From: Candidatus Peribacteria bacterium
Lineage (GTDB): Bacteria; Patescibacteriota; Gracilibacteria; UBA1369; LOWO2-01-FULL-3
Length of the DNA: 5,238 nucleotides
Direction: 5' to 3'
Assembly: GCA_943359415.1 (NCBI GenBank)
Contig: CALRHQ010000061.1
Coordinates: forward strand, 1-5,238
In this document: in pieces, positions 1 to 5,238 of the stretch
Numbering within the stretch: the stretch's first letter is position 1
How the letters are laid out: each line of letters begins with the position of its first letter
The notes under the pieces: model-generated
Seen by the model: the letters and a program-made list of their open reading frames with translations, nothing else
What the model was told of the DNA's origin: nothing
The model's database searches: none
Program-made: the position numbers and the translations under genes

Positions 1-1623
1 CAGAAATGGTTTTTTTGGGAAAACTTTTTTGCTCTACAGAAAAAAGTTTTTGCGGGAACTCTTGCAGTTTTGATGTCATTCTCGGTTTTTAGTTTTATGA
101 GTTTTGATTCAAGTGTCGCGAGAGCTGAAAATTTTACAGTTTTGAATTCTTATAAAGGTTATGTGTCTGTTTTGAGGGATGGCAAAGTTTTGCCTGTTTC
201 TCAAAATATGAAACTTGAGGAAAAAGATCAGGTCGTTACCGGAAATGATGGATATGCTGCGATAAATTTCTTTGATGATAGTGTAAGCAGACTTTCAAAC
301 GATACTGTTGTTGTTTTGAATAGACTTGATAAAGTTGATGATAGTAATGTGAGAAGTTATATAGAACTTTCTTTGAAAGAGGGAAGACTTTGGACACGAG
401 TTTTAAATCTTGTGCAGAGTCATTCTTCTTTTACTGTTGAGGCAAACAAGCTTTATGTGACTGCCAAAAAAGCGGCTTTTGACGTTGTAATTAATGATAA
501 AAAAACTGATGTTCAGGTGTTTAATCATGTTGTTGATATTTCAGGAGGCGATGTAAACAAGGCTGTTAGTGGCCAAAGAGTGACGATGGACAATGATAAA
601 AAGGTAAGTGTGGAAATTTTAACTAATATAGAAAAGAATGATAACTGGGTGACGACAAATCTTGATGATGATAAAAAATATCTTGCTGATACGGAACAAA
701 GGCTTTTTGATGCGAAGATTGCAAGTGTTGGTGGAAATGCTAAAGATGTTTCTTTTGATAATTCCTTGCAGGAAAATGCGGTTTTATTTTTGACTTTTGA
801 TGATGTAAAACAGAAAAAAATAGAACTCGATCTTTCTGAAAAGAATTTCGTGACAGCTCAATTAGTGCTTTATTCTACGACTTCTTCTGAAGAAGAAAAA
901 CAAAAAGCGAAGGAGGCTGTTGTGAAATTTTCTACTGATGTGAAGAATTTTTATACATTTGTAAAAGATGTTGCGACTACAGATGTGAAATATGGGGATG
1001 AACTTAATAAATATGTTGAAGATAAAGTTTTAGCGCAGAAAAAAAACTTGAGTCTTGTTTTGCCTGATTCGCTTTTGTATGAGGCAAAAGTTAGTTTGGA
1101 TGATCTTGAAACTTCCGGAAATTTGAAACCTGAAGATCTTGTCGCAATAAAAATGGATAATGCTTTGGGAAAACTTTCCGATGCTCAAGATGTTGAAACT
1201 AAAGAAGGAAAAGAGGCTGCTTTTGATATTGCATTTGAAGGATATAAAAGCGATGTAAAAGATGTAATAAATGTTATTCAAGATATGCCTGCTGATCAGA
1301 AAGTTAAAGATAAACTTGCTGAAAAAGTTATTAGCGATATTGATTTTGCTAAGAGTGTCACAAAGATTGATGATGACATTAGAGAGCTTAAGACTGCGGC
1401 TTTGAAGGTTAAAGATGTGACAGTGCCTGTTGTTGTGGATGTTGTTAAAATTGAAGATGTAAATACTTCAAGTGTTGTACAACCAGCTGTTGAAAATGAT
1501 CAAATTTCCCCTGTCGCGACTTCTGCTGTTGGTGAAGCAAAAAGTGATGAACAGAAAAACTCCGATGAGTATGGCGTGAAAATGGAAGGCGATAAGGTGT
1601 TGCCTCCGCTTATGGGAAAATAG
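1..1623 (+). CDS. FecR-domain membrane-anchored or exported protein (5' end cut by window edge)
   Basis: The frame is open from base 1 with no stop, so the gene begins upstream; the TTG at 70 lies inside a hydrophobic stretch and is an unlikely start. The visible 540 residues open with an aromatic segment ending in Lys-Lys, then about 20 hydrophobic residues (about 16-35) and an A-R-A site (40-42) that could be a signal-peptidase site; the segment may instead stay as an anchor. Residues about 45-190 fit a FecR domain: a GYVSVLRDGK strand, a VVTGNDGYAAINFFDDSVS core and GRLWTRV. Residues about 250-325 (TFDDVKQKKIELDLSEKNF and following helices) resemble DUF5667, a weaker call. The last 70 or so residues are Asp/Val/Ser-rich and probably disordered. 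FecR in its best-known setting is an anti-sigma regulator; in this architecture the role is unknown, and an extracytoplasmic structural or sensing role is a guess. It converges on mraY with a 6-base gap and ends in TAG. Confidence 0.8.
   Translation, partial: QKWFFWENFFALQKKVFAGTLAVLMSFSVFSFMSFDSSVARAENFTVLNSYKGYVSVLRDGKVLPVSQNMKLEEKDQVVTGNDGYAAINFFDDSVSRLSNDTVVVLNRLDKVDDSNVRSYIELSLKEGRLWTRVLNLVQSHSSFTVEANKLYVTAKKAAFDVVINDKKTDVQVFNHVVDISGGDVNKAVSGQRVTMDNDKKVSVEILTNIEKNDNWVTTNLDDDKKYLADTEQRLFDAKIASVGGNAKDVSFDNSLQENAVLFLTFDDVKQKKIELDLSEKNFVTAQLVLYSTTSSEEEKQKAKEAVVKFSTDVKNFYTFVKDVATTDVKYGDELNKYVEDKVLAQKKNLSLVLPDSLLYEAKVSLDDLETSGNLKPEDLVAIKMDNALGKLSDAQDVETKEGKEAAFDIAFEGYKSDVKDVINVIQDMPADQKVKDKLAEKVISDIDFAKSVTKIDDDIRELKTAALKVKDVTVPVVVDVVKIEDVNTSSVVQPAVENDQISPVATSAVGEAKSDEQKNSDEYGVKMEGDKVLPPLMGK
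20..50. repeat. Perfect 11-bp inverted repeat inside the FecR-protein gene
   Basis: AAAACTTTTTT (20-30) and its exact reverse complement AAAAAAGTTTT (40-50) flank a 9-base spacer. In RNA this would be an 11-bp, almost all A-U hairpin just ahead of the hydrophobic segment. It encodes a Phe-Phe...Lys-Lys stretch, so codon content alone may explain it. Confidence 0.6.
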
Positions 1624-1635
1624 CCTTATCTATTT
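1618..1635. repeat. Palindrome joining two convergent stop codons; doubtful shared terminator
   Basis: AAATAG (1618-1623) is the exact reverse complement of CTATTT (1630-1635), with a 6-base loop CCTTAT that is the entire gap between the two genes. Each arm holds a TAG stop, one for the FecR-domain gene and one for mraY. The stem is short and AT-rich. No long U-tract follows on the plus strand, and only a short TTTT follows in the minus direction, so it is not a convincing intrinsic terminator. Confidence 0.4.
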
Positions 1636-2688
1636 GAGTGTGGATAGTGCCAAGATTGTTCCCGTTGCGGTCATGATTCCGCCGATTATCCAAAAGCGCA
1701 TTACGACTGTAAATTCAGCCCATCCGCTTTGTTCAAAGTGATGATGGATTGGTGCGATTTTGAAAACTTTTCTTTTGAAGAATCTTTTTGAAAAAAGTTG
1801 GATGATAACTGAAAGAGTTTCAATTACGTAAATAAATCCTATTATCGGAAGGGTTAAAGCTTGATCTGTTAGCATTGCAATGACTCCCAGTGTTGCGCCT
1901 AAGGCTAGAGATCCTGTGTCTCCCATGTAAAATTTTGCAGGTGGAACGTTAAACCATAAAAATGCAGAGATTGTTCCGCAGATTACTCCGCAAAGTGCAG
2001 CTAAAATAAACATACCTTTTGCGAATGCTATGATTCCGAATGCGCCAAATGACATGATGAGTAAGCCACTTGCAAGTCCATCTAAACCGTCTGTGAAGTT
2101 TACTGAATTTGCTGTTGCGTTGATTATTATGATGAAAAGTGGAATATACCACCATCCTAATTCTATTGGGCCTATGCCTGAAATTGGCACTGATATACTT
2201 GTGAATCCGAGCTTTGAATAAAACCACCAACCTCCAATTGCGCTAAAAACTATCAGCCAAAAAGTTTTTAATTTTGCTGAAATTCCTTTTGTTGCACCTA
2301 CTCCTTTGATGTTTAGATAATCATCAATGGCTCCAAGTACGCCGCATGTTATCATAGTAAAAAGTGGAATCCATGTTTCTTTTCTGTTTAAAAGTGAGTG
2401 GTCAAAAATTCCAAATCCTGATGCAGCTCTTGAGATCAATACTACAACTAAAACTGTGCCCCAAATCAAAAGTCCGCCCATTGTTGGAGTGCCTGATTTT
2501 TTTGCATGTAGTGCATTGAATAAAGAAGCTTTTTCTCCTGAAATAGCATTTTCTCTTATTTGTTTTCCGATTTTAAATTTTATCAAAAGATTTGTAAACC
2601 ATGGAGCCAAGATGAATGCTATTAGAAATCCTATGATGCTTGAGCCGAATATTAATGAAAGTCTTTCAAAGTTTTCAGATAAAAACAT
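1630..2688 (-). CDS. mraY: Phospho-N-acetylmuramoyl-pentapeptide-transferase (MraY)
   Basis: MraY moves phospho-MurNAc-pentapeptide from UDP to undecaprenyl phosphate, making lipid I in the cytoplasmic membrane, the first membrane step of peptidoglycan synthesis. The 352-residue protein is full length for the family, with about ten hydrophobic segments. Signature motifs appear in order: KSGTPTMGG (64-72), IDDYLN with the Asp pair D122-D123, NFTDGLDGLA (197-206), PPAKFYMGDTGS with D257, and PIHHHFE with H315-H317. These match the Mg- and substrate-binding residues known for the family, and none is missing. The ATG at 2688 is preceded in frame by the TAA that ends the carboxypeptidase gene, so no upstream ATG, GTG or TTG start is possible. 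The 18-base spacer is A/T only apart from one C and has no Shine-Dalgarno motif. It is last in the four-gene block and sits apart from mur and fts genes within this window. The stop is TAG. Confidence 0.98.
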   Translation of the reverse strand: MFLSENFERLSLIFGSSIIGFLIAFILAPWFTNLLIKFKIGKQIRENAISGEKASLFNALHAKKSGTPTMGGLLIWGTVLVVVLISRAASGFGIFDHSLLNRKETWIPLFTMITCGVLGAIDDYLNIKGVGATKGISAKLKTFWLIVFSAIGGWWFYSKLGFTSISVPISGIGPIELGWWYIPLFIIIINATANSVNFTDGLDGLASGLLIMSFGAFGIIAFAKGMFILAALCGVICGTISAFLWFNVPPAKFYMGDTGSLALGATLGVIAMLTDQALTLPIIGFIYVIETLSVIIQLFSKRFFKRKVFKIAPIHHHFEQSGWAEFTVVMRFWIIGGIMTATGTILALSTLK

Positions 2689-2706
2689 GTTTTTTATAAT
2701 TATTTT
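2689..2706 (-). promoter_or_regulatory. A/T-only translation-initiation spacer of mraY, without Shine-Dalgarno
   Basis: In the coding direction the 18 bases between the carboxypeptidase stop and the mraY ATG read AAAATAATTATAAAAAAC. No purine-rich GGAGG-like motif is present. Initiation probably relies on an unstructured A-rich leader or on coupling with the upstream gene; this is inference. The TATAAA inside is too close to the ATG to be an ordinary promoter -10. Confidence 0.45.
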
Positions 2707-3609
2707 TTACCAACTAAATGCTCGAAATACCCAATCTATAAGAACTTTTGCTTCAGTGAATCTGTTTTGGCTGTTTAGCAATACTGTTGTTATTTCGTGT
2801 CCTTCATCGTTTTCGGCTATAGTGACCAAACATTGTCCCGCAGCGTCTGTAGTGCCTGTTTTTAGGCCTTTAACGTTTAAATAGCCTCCAAGTAATTCAT
2901 TGGTTGTCTTGATCTTATGTGTAATTGATCCGTCCACAGAAAGTACTTCTATTTCTTTTAATTCTGCGGCATGTTTAATAAATTTGTTTGCATAGACTTG
3001 TTGTGCGAGAATTGAAAGATCTCTTGCTGATGAGTAATTATTGGCATCTCCAAGGCCGCTTGCTGTCGAAAAATGTGTATTTGTAAGATTTAAACTTTTT
3101 GCTTTTTTGTTCATTTTATCAATAAATGCTGAAGTCGATCCTGCGTTGTATTCCGCTAGTGCTACGGCTGCGTCATTTGATGATCCTATTAGTGCGCCGT
3201 AGATTAGGTTTTCTACTGCGATTTTTTCACCTATGTGTAAAAACATTGTGCTGCCTCCTGTTGAGGCTGCGTTTGATGAAATTGTTACTGTATCTGATAA
3301 ATCATTTTCGTCTAATATTATCAAAATAGTCATTAATTTTGTTATGCTTGCGATCGGTAGTTTTTCATCTGCGTTTTTTTCAAATAAAACGGACTTACTT
3401 TCGTTATCAATCGCAATCGCACTTTTTGGGTATATGATTGGGGAAATATATGTGCTTTTTTTGATTGGTTCTGATTTTGAGCTCAATATGTTACCCAAAT
3501 CTATGTCTAAAACACTCGCAAAGGCTGCGTTTTTATATGAAGTAACAGCCTCGAAATCGGGGTTTATTATTGATGCAACATACAAACTGAGTATGCTAGA
3601 TATTATCAT
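2707..3609 (-). CDS. D-alanyl-D-alanine carboxypeptidase, peptidase family S11 (PBP5-like)
   Basis: This serine carboxypeptidase removes the terminal D-Ala from peptidoglycan stem peptides outside the cytoplasmic membrane, limiting cross-linking. All three penicillin-binding motifs are present in order: S88-I-T-K91 with the nucleophile Ser, S143-S144-N145, and K250-T-G252 within GLKTGTT. ASGLGDANNYSSARDL (183-198) is also typical of S11. The N-terminus is hydrophobic (about 2-15) but lacks the usual basic residues, so it may be a weak signal peptide or an anchor. The protein stops at residue 300, right after the catalytic domain (IDWVFRAF), without the C-terminal PBP5_C domain and amphipathic anchor of E. 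coli DacA. An in-frame TAA directly precedes the ATG, which fixes it as the earliest start; the start overlaps the pseudouridine synthase gene by 14 bases. A dacA, dacB or dacF name cannot be chosen safely from sequence alone. The stop is TAA. Confidence 0.95.
   Translation of the reverse strand: MIISSILSLYVASIINPDFEAVTSYKNAAFASVLDIDLGNILSSKSEPIKKSTYISPIIYPKSAIAIDNESKSVLFEKNADEKLPIASITKLMTILIILDENDLSDTVTISSNAASTGGSTMFLHIGEKIAVENLIYGALIGSSNDAAVALAEYNAGSTSAFIDKMNKKAKSLNLTNTHFSTASGLGDANNYSSARDLSILAQQVYANKFIKHAAELKEIEVLSVDGSITHKIKTTNELLGGYLNVKGLKTGTTDAAGQCLVTIAENDEGHEITTVLLNSQNRFTEAKVLIDWVFRAFSW
3596..3609 (-). other. 14-base gene overlap: pseudouridine synthase stop / carboxypeptidase start
   Basis: The carboxypeptidase ATG at 3609 starts on the second base of the Asn codon in the pseudouridine synthase tail EEINDNI, whose TAG is at 3598-3596. 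Just upstream, AAAGAAGAAATAA is purine-rich but lacks a GGAGG core. An overlap of this kind fits translational coupling, with the terminating ribosome restarting a few codons back; that mechanism is inferred. Confidence 0.7.
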
Positions 3610-4297
3610 TTATTTCTTCTTTTGTTAGTTTTCTGAATTTACCCAGCTTTAAGTCGCCGAGTTTTATTGTTCCTGTCTCTATTCGTTGCAAGTATTTCAC
3701 ATTGTGGCGGAACATTGCAAACATATTTCGGACCTGTCTATTGCGACCTTCATGTATTTCTATTTCAAGTTCTGTTTCATCTTTATCGCGGCTTATTCCT
3801 TGAATTTTTGCCGGATATGTTTTTTTCCCTTCCAACATTACTCCTTCTTCAAGGTGTTCCTTTTCAGCGTCTGTTAAAAATCCTTGTATTATTACGCGAT
3901 ATTTTTTCTTACATTCATATCTTGGATGCGTATGTTTTAAAATAAAATCTCCATCGTTTGTGAAAAGTAGAAGGCCTTCTGTCTCTCTGTCTAGCCTTCC
4001 TACAGGCTTGAGGTTATCAATTGGAGGGAGTAGTTCCATCACTGTTCTTTTTGCGTGTCTGTCCTCGCGTGTTGTAATAAAACCCATTGGTTTATTTAAT
4101 GCAAAATATACTTTTTCTTCTTTGTGTTGCGTTATTTCTTCTCCGTTTATTTCTATTTTATCTTTTTCCGGATCTATTTGAATACCAAGAGAATCGGCTG
4201 TTTTGCCGTTTATTATAACCAATCTGTCTTTTATCAAAATATCAGCTTTTCGGCGAGAATATTTTGAATTTTCTGCGATGAATTTATTTAGGCGCAT
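3596..4297 (-). CDS. rRNA pseudouridine synthase, RsuA/RluB/RluE/RluF family
   Basis: The enzyme isomerises a specific uridine in ribosomal RNA to pseudouridine. At 233 residues it has the usual two-part layout. An N-terminal S4 RNA-binding domain (about 1-55) begins MRLNKFIAENSKYSRRKAD. The catalytic domain holds GRLDRETEGLLLFTNDGD (100-117) with the catalytic Asp103, then KKYRV (131-135) and EGRNRQVRNMF (183-193). The general style is closest to RluB, which modifies 23S rRNA at U2605 in E. coli, but RsuA (16S) cannot be ruled out without a tree, so no symbol is given. The ATG at 4297 is chosen because the MRLNKF opening is the family's normal start and the in-frame codons just upstream offer no start. 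It overlaps the end of the LCP gene by 14 bases and has no visible Shine-Dalgarno motif, so it is probably translated by coupling. The stop is TAG. Confidence 0.95.
   Translation of the reverse strand: MRLNKFIAENSKYSRRKADILIKDRLVIINGKTADSLGIQIDPEKDKIEINGEEITQHKEEKVYFALNKPMGFITTREDRHAKRTVMELLPPIDNLKPVGRLDRETEGLLLFTNDGDFILKHTHPRYECKKKYRVIIQGFLTDAEKEHLEEGVMLEGKKTYPAKIQGISRDKDETELEIEIHEGRNRQVRNMFAMFRHNVKYLQRIETGTIKLGDLKLGKFRKLTKEEINDNI
4284..4297 (-). other. 14-base gene overlap: LCP stop / pseudouridine synthase start
   Basis: The pseudouridine synthase ATG at 4297 begins on the second base of an Asn codon in the LCP tail QNAPK, whose TAA is at 4286-4284. The bases upstream are CAA/ACA-rich, encoding the Pro/Thr tail, and contain no Shine-Dalgarno motif. 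Length and frame shift match the next junction exactly. Confidence 0.7.
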
Positions 4298-5238
4298 TTT
4301 GTGTTGTTGGTATTGTTTCTGTTGGAGTTGTTGGTGCGGCCGGTGTTGCGGGAGCGAGCATTGGAAGGCTGTAGAATGGGTCTTCCATGTAGCTTGGTGA
4401 GCTTGTGTAGTCAGTTCCGAGTTCTAAAATTATATCGGAATCAGTGTATACTAAATCTATATATTTTTGTGGAATGCCTTCAACTTCTTTTCCTGGAACA
4501 AGTTTTTTTAAAAAATCGAGTGTAAGTGGTCGTGAATCTATTGGTTCGCCTTTTTCGTCTAATTTAATTTTGTAATAATACGTCGTTTGACTGAAATCTT
4601 TTTTTTCTGCATTTCCAAATTTTAAGATATTAAAACAAAATCTTTGAAGTATTTGTTTTGTTTCTCCAGCTACTCCTGCGCGTGGAGTTCCATTTAATAT
4701 TTGTATTTTTGAATTCTCTTTTGCGATGGCAGAAAATCCAAAAATTAGATCTGCATATTTGTGTATTGTTTCAAATCCTCCTGCCGGCACAAGTACGAAT
4801 GCGCCGCCGTAATACGATCTTTCAGGTGTATATAAAAATCCTCCGCATCTTGTTGGATCATCATGAATTAATCTTGTAACTATGCTGTCTTTTGAATAAT
4901 CTTTTGCGATACTTCCTAGTGTAAGTATTTCTTCGATTGTGATATTTGTGTTTATATTAGATTTTATTATCTCCAAAATATTACTTATTTTTTCTTTACT
5001 GAAAATAATATTTGCTTTTAAAGCACTTTCTTTGATTGCCATTATTAATATTTGTTGACGTTTTGATCTGTCAAAATCTGATGTTGTTTCTCGACTTCTT
5101 GCGTATTTCAGAGCTGTTTCCCCATTTAAATGTTGCAGACCTTTTGGCATTGAAAATGTTTCATAATCCGTTGTTCCCATCTTTGGATATAGTGGGTCGT
5201 AAATTGCTTTTTCCACGTTTATGTCTACACCTCCAATT
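4284..5238 (-). CDS. LCP (LytR-CpsA-Psr) family protein with LytR_C domain (5' end cut by window edge)
   Basis: LCP enzymes transfer lipid-linked polymers, such as teichoic acids, capsule or arabinogalactan, to peptidoglycan on the outer face of the membrane. The frame stays open past the GTG at 5216 to the window edge and reads IGGVDINVEKAIYDPLYP, a typical LCP segment, so that GTG is an internal Val codon. Numbering from that Val, the hallmark GLQHLNGETALKYARSR (26-42) is followed by D47, R50 and RQQ (53-55), matching the conserved Arg/Asp residues of the phospholipid site. The N-terminal anchor and first half of the catalytic domain lie outside the window. Residues about 168-265, starting IQILNGTPRAGVAGETKQIL, fit a LytR_C domain. 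The tail from about 288 is Pro/Thr/Ala-rich, ends QNAPK, and is probably a flexible extracytoplasmic extension. It is the first visible gene of the minus-strand block. The polymer transferred cannot be told from sequence. The stop is TAA. Confidence 0.92.
   Translation of the reverse strand, partial: IGGVDINVEKAIYDPLYPKMGTTDYETFSMPKGLQHLNGETALKYARSRETTSDFDRSKRQQILIMAIKESALKANIIFSKEKISNILEIIKSNINTNITIEEILTLGSIAKDYSKDSIVTRLIHDDPTRCGGFLYTPERSYYGGAFVLVPAGGFETIHKYADLIFGFSAIAKENSKIQILNGTPRAGVAGETKQILQRFCFNILKFGNAEKKDFSQTTYYYKIKLDEKGEPIDSRPLTLDFLKKLVPGKEVEGIPQKYIDLVYTDSDIILELGTDYTSSPSYMEDPFYSLPMLAPATPAAPTTPTETIPTTQNAPK

Noticed and set aside
70..72. TTG as start codon of the FecR-domain gene
   Set aside because: The frame is open upstream and the hydrophobic segment with its Lys-Lys flank begins before it.
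1030..1281. 83-codon minus-strand open frame rich in Ile, Phe, Ser and Lys
   Set aside because: It is the complement of the FecR-domain gene, with low-complexity residues typical of a shadow.
1949..2230. 93-codon minus-strand open frame inside mraY
   Set aside because: It overlaps the conserved MraY catalytic region in another frame and has no family features.
2689..2706. TATAAA as a -10 promoter element for mraY
   Set aside because: It is only a few bases from the ATG and the spacer is A/T-rich throughout; it would require a leaderless transcript, and no -35 element was identified.
2327..2884. 185-codon plus-strand open frame across the mraY/carboxypeptidase junction
   Set aside because: It lies wholly opposite two well-supported genes, has no recognisable domain, and its composition is what the reverse complement of those genes would give.
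3233..3628. 131-codon plus-strand open frame
   Set aside because: It is antisense to the carboxypeptidase gene with its intact active-site motifs; a shadow frame.
5214..5216. GTG as start codon of the LCP gene
   Set aside because: The in-frame residues upstream (IGGVDIN) belong to the LCP domain, so this is an internal valine codon.
1..5238. CRISPR array, tRNA or rRNA gene, transposase, phage gene or toxin-antitoxin pair
   Set aside because: Looked for on both strands and not seen; nearly every base is covered by the five protein genes.

Overview
The window reads as ordinary, gene-dense bacterial chromosome with low GC. It holds five protein genes and almost no non-coding DNA. Neither edge falls between genes: the first gene is cut at its 5' end by position 1, and the last (minus strand) is cut at its 5' end by position 5238. 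No RNA gene, CRISPR array, mobile element or phage gene is visible.

Layout. Positions 1-1623 (+) encode a membrane-anchored or exported FecR-domain protein with a possible DUF5667-like helical middle and a disordered tail. A 6-base gap separates it from a convergent four-gene block on the minus strand. Read in transcription order, that block is an LCP (LytR-CpsA-Psr) family protein with a LytR_C domain (5238-4284), an RsuA/RluB-type pseudouridine synthase (4297-3596), a D-Ala-D-Ala carboxypeptidase of peptidase family S11 (3609-2707) and MraY (2688-1630). The first two junctions overlap by 14 bases and the third gap is 18 bases, so the block looks like one transcription unit whose promoter lies beyond position 5238.

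How the genes fit together. MraY makes lipid I, the first membrane step of peptidoglycan synthesis. The S11 enzyme trims stem-peptide D-alanine outside the membrane. LCP proteins attach secondary polymers to the wall or an equivalent acceptor. Three of the four operon genes therefore serve the envelope, and the fourth modifies rRNA.

Organism. The low GC, the standard genetic code (no in-frame TGA in roughly 1,750 codons), the lack of Shine-Dalgarno motifs at the visible starts, and the FecR/DUF5667-like and LCP-LytR_C architectures together suggest a Patescibacteria (CPR) lineage, possibly Peregrinibacteria-like. This is an inference from gene style; a low-GC Gram-positive cannot be excluded. 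I found no convincing new system. The points most worth checking are the twin 14-base overlaps, the SD-less starts, the altered FecR motif and the stop-codon palindrome between the convergent genes.
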